This document shows, in pieces, positions 8,367 to 15,252 of a stretch of DNA of 20,266 nucleotides. Under the pieces are notes generated by a model. It did not search any database and had not been told where the DNA came from. It saw nothing but the letters and a program-made list of their open reading frames with translations. The translations under genes were made by a program, and so were the position numbers. Source of the stretch: an uncultured Bacteroidales bacterium (GTDB lineage: Bacteria > Bacteroidota > Bacteroidia > Bacteroidales > Paludibacteraceae). The stretch spans positions 1 to 20,266 of the forward strand of contig CAIYTJ010000264.1 in assembly GCA_903929065.1 (NCBI GenBank), given 5' to 3'. How positions within the stretch are numbered: position 1 is the stretch's first letter; the number at the start of each line of letters is the position of its first letter.

Positions 8367-10460
8367 ATGAAAAAGAAAATTCTACAATTAGTCGTTGCAT
8401 TTTTAAGTCTGACTTTTTCTTCTGTTGCCCAAAATGAAATTATCGTTGCCAAAGATGGAAGTGGCAATTTCACAACCATTCAGGATGCAGTTAACAGTAT
8501 TCCCACCACCAATGCCGAATGGAAAATCATTATCGTGAAAAACGGAGTTTACGATGAACATGTGATGATAAAATCGAGTTTTGTGGCGCTGGTTGGTGAA
8601 TCCCGCGCCGGCACTCATATTGAAAATAATCTTCCACGTGCCACCTGGTATGCTGCTAACGGAACCAATACCGGTGCCGGAGTGGTAAATGTGGCAACAA
8701 ATATGCATGATATTGTCATTGCCAACTTGTACATCCGGAATACGTTTGAAGGTTCGGAAGATTATACCGAAGTAATTCGTACCGAAACCGGAACAACTCA
8801 CATCTGGGTTATCAATTGCGATGTGCTTTGTTTATGGAAAGATACTTTTGCGCCGTGGGGAAAAGCCGGTGGCATGTATTATGTTTCCAATTGCAATTTC
8901 CGCGGAAGTATCGATGCATTTTGTCCGCGCGGATATTGTTACGCCATTAATTGCCGGTTTACCGAAACCAAAAGCAGCAGCCCGATCTGGCACGAAGGTG
9001 TTGCCACCGAAGACCAGAAACTAATCGTTCAGGGATGTTCTGTTCACAGCGAATACAACAAACAGGTGAAACTTCAGAATTCGCAAAATTATGCCATGTT
9101 TTATTATCTCGATGTGCAACTTTCTGACAGTATTGGTTCGCTGGGAGTTAGTGCCACCACTTATTTTTATGGAGTAAAAGGTTTAGCCGGTTCGACCTGG
9201 TTTGCTGATAATCTGACACTTGCCAACCGGAAACTGATTGATGCAGTCTGGACATTTGATGGAAAATGGGATCCGGAAAGTACGATGCCCTCGGCTTTAC
9301 CTTTCGCAGCATTGCCTCAACCTTACAATGGGCGCTATTCGGTGGCAGCCGGAATTACAACACTCAAATGGATTCCAATGCGTAATGCAGTTTCGCATAA
9401 AATCTATTTTGGAACCACCGAACAACCAGCTTTATTGGGTGAAACAACTTCAGATACCATAAACACACCGGTACTTGAAACCAATAAAACCTATTACTGG
9501 AAAGTAAACACAATTACTTCTGGTGGTGAAATTCAAGGCATTCTTTGGCGATTTACAACTTCCGATAATATTGATCCTGTAACACCTTCGACACTGACTT
9601 TGATTGGAAAAAATAATCAAACCGTAATTATCGGAAATCCGATAGAAACGTTCAGTTACAAAATGGGAGGCGCCACTCAGTTTAAAACAACCGGATTGCC
9701 CGCCGGAACACAAGCTGTTTTGAAAAACGATACCATTTCAATTTCAGGAACACCTACGACAACGGGAACATACGGGTTTACCGTTGAAACAACCGATGCA
9801 TTATCGAACGGAAAAGCGACAGGAACAATTGTGGTGAAAAACCCAACTGATACTGTCCCCGACCCACCTACCGAAACTGATTATACATCAACCCGACTAA
9901 CCAAATTTTCAACCATCCTTGACTGTAAAACCATGCCTCAGGAACCGGCGTGGATAACCAAAACCGGAAGTGTAAGCTGGTCGTCGGGTACCGGTTATAA
10001 ATGGGGAAGCACCTCTGCGGTTCTTACCGTGAAAGTAAACGGATGTACTAAAATTGAATGTACCTTTCTGAACAGCAGCACTTCACGTCCGATAATTATT
10101 TCGGATGGTGGCAGTTCAAACGACAAAACTGCTTATCTGACAACTGCAAATGTGGAAACCTCAGCCACCTTCATTCCCAAAACCACCGGAAGCGACGATA
10201 TTACAATTAAAACTTCCGGATCGAGTGGAATGTCTATTACTAAAATCATTTTATACGGAAATTCTACCTCTATACAACAAATTTTATCAGATAACTTGAA
10301 CGTGAAAATTGAGAACGGCAAAATAATATCTACTGAACCAATTGATATTTATACGATTGCAGGGCAGTTGGTTTGTACAAAAAGATATTCTGTGAATTTG
10401 TTGAAAGGAATTTATATTTTAAGTACTAACACTTACAAAACAAAGATAATTATCAATTAA
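8367..10460 (+). CDS. Divergent CE8 pectin methylesterase with Fn3/Ig-like and C-terminal modules
   Basis: This 697-residue secreted protein probably removes methyl esters from galacturonan so that lyases can act. The start is ATG 8367, since MKKKILQLVVAFLSLTFSS is a clean signal peptide; an in-frame TTG at 8340 overlaps the previous gene. The CE8 beta-helix covers about residues 24-310: IIVAKDGSGNFTTIQDAV, then GVYDEHV. The two family aspartates appear as D159 in LWKDTF (usual motif QDTL) and D183 in IDAFCPRG (usual motif DFIFG). The usual oxyanion glutamine is a lysine (K158), and the LGRPW arginine motif is not recognisable near YFYGVKG. Next come an Fn3-like domain (about 320-405, ending YYWKVNT...WRFTTSD), an Ig-like domain with GLPAGT (about 410-490), and a beta-rich module (about 505-635). 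A weak sorting-tail-like end closes the protein. Esterase activity is likely but not assured given the changed residues. Confidence 0.75.
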   Translation: MKKKILQLVVAFLSLTFSSVAQNEIIVAKDGSGNFTTIQDAVNSIPTTNAEWKIIIVKNGVYDEHVMIKSSFVALVGESRAGTHIENNLPRATWYAANGTNTGAGVVNVATNMHDIVIANLYIRNTFEGSEDYTEVIRTETGTTHIWVINCDVLCLWKDTFAPWGKAGGMYYVSNCNFRGSIDAFCPRGYCYAINCRFTETKSSSPIWHEGVATEDQKLIVQGCSVHSEYNKQVKLQNSQNYAMFYYLDVQLSDSIGSLGVSATTYFYGVKGLAGSTWFADNLTLANRKLIDAVWTFDGKWDPESTMPSALPFAALPQPYNGRYSVAAGITTLKWIPMRNAVSHKIYFGTTEQPALLGETTSDTINTPVLETNKTYYWKVNTITSGGEIQGILWRFTTSDNIDPVTPSTLTLIGKNNQTVIIGNPIETFSYKMGGATQFKTTGLPAGTQAVLKNDTISISGTPTTTGTYGFTVETTDALSNGKATGTIVVKNPTDTVPDPPTETDYTSTRLTKFSTILDCKTMPQEPAWITKTGSVSWSSGTGYKWGSTSAVLTVKVNGCTKIECTFLNSSTSRPIIISDGGSSNDKTAYLTTANVETSATFIPKTTGSDDITIKTSGSSGMSITKIILYGNSTSIQQILSDNLNVKIENGKIISTEPIDIYTIAGQLVCTKRYSVNLLKGIYILSTNTYKTKIIIN

Positions 10461-10489
10461 AATGCTTATTTGCTGCCTAAAAAGAATCA

Positions 10490-10525
10490 GAGGATGTTCG
10501 AAAAACCAACGAACGTCCTCTTTTT
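10490..10525 (+). terminator. Strong terminator closing the PL9-CE8 cluster
   Basis: An 11-base stem, GAGGATGTTCG (10490-10500) and CGAACGTCCTC (10510-10520) with one mismatch, has a 9-base loop and is followed by TTTTT. It lies 29 bases after the CE8 stop and before promoter B, so it separates the two transcription units. Confidence 0.88.
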
Positions 10526-10566
10526 GTTTAAAAAACAACCTGTTATAACGACTTTCATGAAAATAT

Positions 10567-10630
10567 TCATTCAATTACACACAAAAAGTCATTTTCTCCA
10601 CAGTTAAAAGGTTCAGTGAATATACTTTTG
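10567..10630 (+). promoter_or_regulatory. Promoter B with tandem 21-bp-spaced operator
   Basis: The proximal box GTCATTTTCTCCACA is at 10588-10602. A CACA at 10578-10581 is exactly 21 bp upstream of the proximal CACA. The -7 element TACTTTTG starts at 10623, 20 bp after the proximal CACA, as in promoters A, C and D. The start codon of the fourth PL9 gene is at 10684. The -7 box is the closest match here to the Bacteroidota TAnnTTTG consensus. Confidence 0.68.
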
Positions 10631-10683
10631 CTGTCGTAATCTTAATGAAATCAACAAACATTCTATAAAATAAATCACAAGAA

Positions 10684-13167
10684 ATGAGAAAAAGTTATTA
10701 CTTCTTTATTCTGGTAGCCTCACTTATATTTGCTTTAGCACAATCAAGTATGGCTGCTATTTTTTATGTGTCGACCACAGGTAGTGACACCAATAATGGA
10801 TTAACTATTGATGCACCTTTTGCAACAGTTTATAAAGCCGTTATGATGGCAAATCCTGGTGACATGATTTATGTTCGTGGCGGCACATATACCTGTGCGA
10901 CCCGAATAAACTTATCTAAATCCGGAACAGCCACCCAAATGAATTTCCTTTTTGCCTACCCCGGCGAAAAAGTGATTCTGAATTTTTCTTCCATGGCTGT
11001 TGCCGATAGCAATCAGGGAATACAAATTTCAGGTGATTACTGGTATGTAAAAGGAATTGCGGTTTTCAACGCCGGAGATAACGGTATGTTGATTCAGGGC
11101 GGAAGTTATAACCGTATAGAAAACTGCGAGTTCTACGAAAACCGCGATGCCGGATTTCAGATTAAAGGGATGGGTGCATTTAACAAAGTAATTAACTGTG
11201 ATGCTCACGATAATGCTGACCCTCAAAATTCGTATGGAAATGCTGATGGATTTTCCACTAAAATTGATCCGGGAGATGGAAATTATTATTACGGTTGCCG
11301 TGCATGGTGTAATTCTGACGATGGTTGGGATGGTTATTTAAAAACGAACGATGTGGCAGGTGGCTATCCAAACCCCGATAACGTTACGACTACACTTGAA
11401 AATTGCTGGGTGTTCAAAAGCGGTTACCTGAAAGGCGGAACTACAACATGTGCCGGAAATGGCAACGGATTTAAAACCGGAGGTAGCGACAATAAAGATC
11501 AGCGTCACAATCAGATTTTGGTCAATTGTTTGTCGTTTGGAAACACCAATAAAGGTTTTGATCAAAACAGCAATACCGGTTCTATGACTATGATTAATTG
11601 TACTTCAATCGGGAATGCAAAAGGAAATTACATGTTCAAAACTGCTTTGGCAACCGGGAAAACGTTGACGCTTAAGAATTGTGTTTCATATCAGGCTTCC
11701 GGAACAAAATGTGGTATTGCTGCAACTGCAGTTTTGGCAACCAATAGTTTCGTGATGAAAGCAGATGCTTCCGAACAAAGTAATTCTGCTACTCCGGCCG
11801 ATTTTCAAAGTGTTGATATTGCAACGGGGTATACTCAGGGAACTTCTGCACGAAAAGCAAACGGAAGTTTACCCGACATTACTTTTGGTCACTTAGTCGC
11901 TACTTCTGCCAACTTATTTGATAAAGGAACAATTATAAACGATGTTCCCTATCTTGGCATTTCACCTATTCCCTACAATGGCGCAAAACCCGATTTGGGA
12001 TGCTTTGAAACAGGCGCAAACCTTATTCCTTCTTACAATCTGACGGTAAATAATGCCGGTTCGGGAACGGTTACACTCGATCCTGTTACAGGCCCGTATG
12101 TAAGAGGTTCGGTAGTTACACTTATTGCAAATGCTGATGCCGGTAGTAAATTTACAGGATTCAGTGGAGATTTGTCAGCAACATCAAAAATTACAACCAT
12201 CGTGATGGATGGCAATAAAACAGTGACTGCCAATTTTGCGTCAACGGCACAATATACGCTGACAGTGAATGTGGTTGGTTCAGGTTCTGTTTTATTGAAC
12301 CCTGTAAACACCGGAGTTTATGATGCAGGCACGGTTGTTTCATTAAATGCCATTGCCAATACCGGAAATTTATTTCTGAATTACAGCGGTGACATTACGA
12401 GTGGAACAAATCCTTCTTCCATCACTATGGATGGCAACAAAACCGTTACGGCAACTTTTACACCTATCGTTGCGGCCGACTGGAATGTGATACAGGCAGA
12501 ATCTGGAACATTGGTCAACGCAACTGCAAAAACAGACCATGCTTTTACAGGTACCGCTTATGTAGACTTTGTGAATGGTGCAGCGGATGCATCAGTAACA
12601 TTGAATGTACCGGTAACTGTTGCCGGATGTTATGATGTCAACATTTTTTATGCAGGCATTGAAGACCGTCCGATGAATGTGTATGTGAACGGTGTTCTTT
12701 GGGCGCAGCCGGCTTGTCCAAATCCGGGTTCGTATGACGTTTATGCGTATGCTCCGGTTATACTATCATTGAAGGCAGGAGCAAATTCCGTGAAGTTTAC
12801 CGGTCCCGGCCCTAACGGTGGACCAAACTTTGACCGCATTGAAGTGAAAAAAGTTCCAAGAACGGGCGATTGTGCACCGGTTTCACCAAATGCAGTTATA
12901 CCTGTTTACGATTTGATTCAGAATCTTGCTATAAATCCAAATCCGGTTAGTGAAAGTACCACCATGACTTTCAAATCGGCCAATAACGAAACAGGCAAAT
13001 TCTCCATTTACAGTTTAACCGGCAAGTTGGTTTTCGAACAAACATATTCGTTTAATGTCGGTGCAAACCTGAAAGAGATTGATTTGAGTTCGCTGAACCG
13101 TGGAATGTATATCGGCAAATTACAGGTTGGCGATCAGATTCAATCGGTAAAGATAATGAAGAAATAA
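10684..13167 (+). CDS. Secreted PL9 lyase with two InlB-like repeats, CBM35-like module and T9SS tail
   Basis: This 827-residue pectin lyase has a signal peptide (about 1-25, ending SSMAA) and a PL9 beta-helix (about 26-450) opening with IFYVSTTGSDTNNG. Calcium ligands are D188 (GNADGF) and D212, D213 and D216 (NSDDGWD); the catalytic lysine is K264 in GNGNGFKTGG. Two divergent InlB-type repeats follow (about 451-597), each ending MDGNKTVTA(N/T)F. A beta-sandwich at about 599-728 starts NVIQAESGTLV and ends FDRIEVKK, the pattern of CBM6/CBM35 modules. Some CBM35 modules bind unsaturated galacturonate, the end group that lyases make, which would suit this enzyme. The T9SS tail spans about 745-827 (INPNPVSESTT, FSIYSLTGKLV, GMYIGKLQVG). 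It has its own promoter (B) and precedes GH105, which removes the same unsaturated end group. Confidence 0.86.
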   Translation: MRKSYYFFILVASLIFALAQSSMAAIFYVSTTGSDTNNGLTIDAPFATVYKAVMMANPGDMIYVRGGTYTCATRINLSKSGTATQMNFLFAYPGEKVILNFSSMAVADSNQGIQISGDYWYVKGIAVFNAGDNGMLIQGGSYNRIENCEFYENRDAGFQIKGMGAFNKVINCDAHDNADPQNSYGNADGFSTKIDPGDGNYYYGCRAWCNSDDGWDGYLKTNDVAGGYPNPDNVTTTLENCWVFKSGYLKGGTTTCAGNGNGFKTGGSDNKDQRHNQILVNCLSFGNTNKGFDQNSNTGSMTMINCTSIGNAKGNYMFKTALATGKTLTLKNCVSYQASGTKCGIAATAVLATNSFVMKADASEQSNSATPADFQSVDIATGYTQGTSARKANGSLPDITFGHLVATSANLFDKGTIINDVPYLGISPIPYNGAKPDLGCFETGANLIPSYNLTVNNAGSGTVTLDPVTGPYVRGSVVTLIANADAGSKFTGFSGDLSATSKITTIVMDGNKTVTANFASTAQYTLTVNVVGSGSVLLNPVNTGVYDAGTVVSLNAIANTGNLFLNYSGDITSGTNPSSITMDGNKTVTATFTPIVAADWNVIQAESGTLVNATAKTDHAFTGTAYVDFVNGAADASVTLNVPVTVAGCYDVNIFYAGIEDRPMNVYVNGVLWAQPACPNPGSYDVYAYAPVILSLKAGANSVKFTGPGPNGGPNFDRIEVKKVPRTGDCAPVSPNAVIPVYDLIQNLAINPNPVSESTTMTFKSANNETGKFSIYSLTGKLVFEQTYSFNVGANLKEIDLSSLNRGMYIGKLQVGDQIQSVKIMKK

Positions 13168-13192
13168 GTTGATAATAAAGAGGTTTCTACAT

Positions 13193-13225
13193 ATTCGTAG
13201 CACGACTTCAAGTCTTACTACGAAT
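13193..13225 (+). repeat. Compound palindrome (REP-like) between PL9 and GH105 genes
   Basis: Outer arms ATTCGTAG / CTACGAAT (8 bp, perfect) enclose an inner palindrome GACTT-C-AAGTC. No T-run follows, so it is a poor terminator. The nested form resembles short extragenic palindromes spread through some Bacteroidota genomes, here partly decayed because the middle segments CAC and TTA no longer pair. It occupies most of the 75-bp gap between the two genes. Whether it is a dispersed repeat cannot be seen from one window. Confidence 0.5.
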
Positions 13226-13242
13226 AAAACAATATAGAATCA

Positions 13243-14706
13243 ATGAAGCATTTCTTTTTTATTTGCATTTTTATTCTTGGTTTTGTTTTTCATATCTCCG
13301 CAGCCACGTTGTCCTATTCCCTTCAAATGGCGAATTCGCAAATGAAACGGAGCGGTTCCATTCTGACGTGGGATTATCCGAGCGGACTTTTTGTTGAATC
13401 CATTTTAAAAGTATACGACCAATATGCCGGTGATACGTATTACAATTATACGCTCAACTATGCCAAAGCTACGGTGAACTCTTCCGGCAAAATTGCCAGC
13501 GGATACAGTTTTACGGCTTACACGCTCGATAATATTAATCCCGGAAAGTTCCTGATGCAGGTTTATGCTACCGGAAATGCTTCGCAATATAAAATAGCGC
13601 TGGATACGCTCCGCAAACAACTTACCAAACATCCGCGCACCAACAATAGTTCCACCGGCGGTTTCTGGCACAAAGCTTCCTATCCAAACCAAATGTGGCT
13701 CGATGGTCTTTACATGGGAACGCGGTTTTACGCCAATTACGAAAAGACGTTCAATAACGGAGCGAATTATGATGATGTTGTCAATCAGTTTACGTTGATT
13801 CACAGCAAAACCTACGACGCCACCTATCAACTGAATTATCACGCCTGGTCGGCAACGCCCACGGATGCCAATTCGTTTTGGGCCAATCAGACTGCCCCTT
13901 TCCTGGGTTGTTCCAAAGAGTTTTGGGGACGCGGTATGGGTTGGTATGCAGCCGCTTTGGTGGATGTAATTGAAATTCTTCCTCCAACTTATAGCCGCAG
14001 AGCCGAACTGGTTACAATATTAAATCAGGTGGCCGCTGGCATTAAGCGCTGGCAGGACCCAACAACGGGCTGCTGGTTTCAGTTGCTTCGCTACAACAGC
14101 TCGACTGTTTCTTCCAAAGGCACGCACAATTTTCTGGAAGCATCTTCTTCGTGTATGTTTACCTATGCGTTGCTCAAAGCCATCCGGTTGGGATTAATTG
14201 ACAGCTCTGTTTATTCCGCCACCGCTGCAAAAGCGTATAACGGAGTAGTTACCACTTTTATCACCACCGACACAAACGGTGATTTGTCCCTCAACGGCAT
14301 TTGTTCATCTGCCGGCCTCGGACCTTCCACCAATAAAACCCGCGATGGTTCTATCGATTATTACCTCGACGGTAGCGATGCCGGTTTAATTGTTTCCAAC
14401 GATTTGAAAGGAGTCGGTCCGTTTATTATGGCCAGCGTGGAATACGAAAAGTCAGTAAACACCGCCGTAAATTCGGTCGAAAACAATCCGTCCGGTTTCC
14501 AGCTCATCACTTACAATCAATTGTTGACAGTCAAATCCACTTCAACCAACATAAACCGCATTCAGCTTTTCGATTGCCGGGGAAATGAACTCACCAACCT
14601 CCAGGTAAACTCCAAAACCGAAATCTCTATCCCTACAGCCAATTACCCTTCCGGCATTTATTTCTTGAAAATAAATGATTCGAAGGCCGGGAAATTTGTG
14701 TTGTAA
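13243..14706 (+). CDS. GH105 unsaturated rhamnogalacturonyl/galacturonyl hydrolase with T9SS tail
   Basis: This 487-residue enzyme should release the 4,5-unsaturated galacturonate that pectin or rhamnogalacturonan lyases leave at the non-reducing end. Residues 1-20 are a signal peptide. The (alpha/alpha)6-barrel carries GH105 signatures: LDNINPGK with D96, PNQMWLDGLYMG with D154 (the general acid/base, equivalent to D143 of Bacillus YteR), YHAW with H200, and FWGRGMGWY near 227-235. After about residue 405 comes a T9SS sorting domain (LLTVKSTSTNINRIQLFDCRG, then PSGIYFLKIN). GH105 enzymes are often cytoplasmic or periplasmic, so a T9SS-exported form working beside the lyases is notable. Codon use is richer in C-ending codons than in the flanking genes. 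No promoter of the A-D type precedes it, so read-through from the PL9 gene 75 bp upstream is most likely. Confidence 0.9.
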   Translation: MKHFFFICIFILGFVFHISAATLSYSLQMANSQMKRSGSILTWDYPSGLFVESILKVYDQYAGDTYYNYTLNYAKATVNSSGKIASGYSFTAYTLDNINPGKFLMQVYATGNASQYKIALDTLRKQLTKHPRTNNSSTGGFWHKASYPNQMWLDGLYMGTRFYANYEKTFNNGANYDDVVNQFTLIHSKTYDATYQLNYHAWSATPTDANSFWANQTAPFLGCSKEFWGRGMGWYAAALVDVIEILPPTYSRRAELVTILNQVAAGIKRWQDPTTGCWFQLLRYNSSTVSSKGTHNFLEASSSCMFTYALLKAIRLGLIDSSVYSATAAKAYNGVVTTFITTDTNGDLSLNGICSSAGLGPSTNKTRDGSIDYYLDGSDAGLIVSNDLKGVGPFIMASVEYEKSVNTAVNSVENNPSGFQLITYNQLLTVKSTSTNINRIQLFDCRGNELTNLQVNSKTEISIPTANYPSGIYFLKINDSKAGKFVL

Positions 14707-14718
14707 TTTTCAACTATC

Positions 14719-14970
14719 AATCAACATCCCGGAAATGCGAACTAACATTCCGGAAATGTGAACTAACATTTCCGGAATGTCAATCAACATTCGACCGATG
14801 CGAATCAACATCCCGGAGATGTCGATAAGAATCTCCGGAAAAGCGATCGGAATTTCCGGGATATCGATAAGAAAACTGAGGATGTCGATAAAAATCTCCG
14901 GAAAAGCGATCGGAATTCCCGGGATGTCGATAAGAAAACCAGAAATATCGATAAGAATTCCGGGAATTCC
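14719..14970 (+). repeat. Tandem array of twelve 21-bp units with central CCGG
   Basis: Twelve consecutive units of exactly 21 bp begin 13 bases after the GH105 stop: 14719, 14740, 14761, 14782, 14803, 14824, 14845, 14866, 14887, 14908, 14929 and 14950. Nine of the twelve contain CCGG at unit positions 11-15, usually inside a short palindrome such as ATTTCCGGAAT. Units 1-5 start AAYYAACAT and units 6-12 start GATAAGA or GATCGGA. Units 6-8 and 9-11 match at about 54 of 63 bases, showing a later 63-bp duplication. Since 21 is a multiple of three, open frames run through on both strands and give seven-residue peptide repeats (MSIRISG/KAIGIPG on +), but there is no promoter, signal peptide or known family. 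I treat it as a non-coding minisatellite. Confidence 0.85.
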
Positions 14971-15144
14971 GAAAAATACCTGTCAATTTTTTATAAAATA
15001 CATAGTTTGACTTCCTCTCTACTCGTAGTTTTGATAGAATTTACAAGATTTAAAAGCAAAAAACAAAAAAAGTCAACTTCTATCTTCTTTATAACAAGCT
15101 TCTAAAGCGTTCAAAGACATGTCTGTAAGAATAAATCCGGCACT

Positions 15145-15208
15145 GTCATATTTTCTACATATTCAGTCATTTTGTGCACATTCATTAAAACTATAGAACA
15201 TATATTTA
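15145..15208 (+). promoter_or_regulatory. Promoter C with full tandem operator repeat
   Basis: The distal box GTCATATTTTCTACA is at 15145-15159 and the proximal box GTCATTTTGTGCACA at 15166-15180: a 21-bp direct repeat. The -7 element TATATTTAC starts at 15201, 20 bp after the proximal CACA, and the start codon is at 15253. From the proximal box through the -7 element it matches promoter D at 40 of 45 bases. The stretch 14971-15144 before it is AT-rich; I see no gene or clear terminator there. Confidence 0.72.
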
Positions 15209-15252
15209 CATCGCGATTTTATGCGCTTTAAATAAAAACACCTTAAAATTTA

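Noticed and set aside
13184..13196. TTTCTACATATTC, identical to 13 bases of the distal operator region of promoter C (15152-15164)
   Set aside because: There is no GTCA at the expected place, no second box 21 bp downstream and no TAnnTTT at the expected spacing, so it is probably chance.
14719..14970. CRISPR array
   Set aside because: Units follow one another directly with no unique spacers, and 21 bp is too short a period for a repeat-plus-spacer unit.
14777..15010. Open frames through the 21-bp array on both strands, giving heptad peptides
   Set aside because: The frames stay open because the repeat period is a multiple of three. There is no signal peptide, no promoter in front and no family I recognise.
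15072..15090. A third GTCA box (GTCAACTTC) upstream of promoter C
   Set aside because: The CACA half is absent and it is not in 21-bp phase with the two real boxes.
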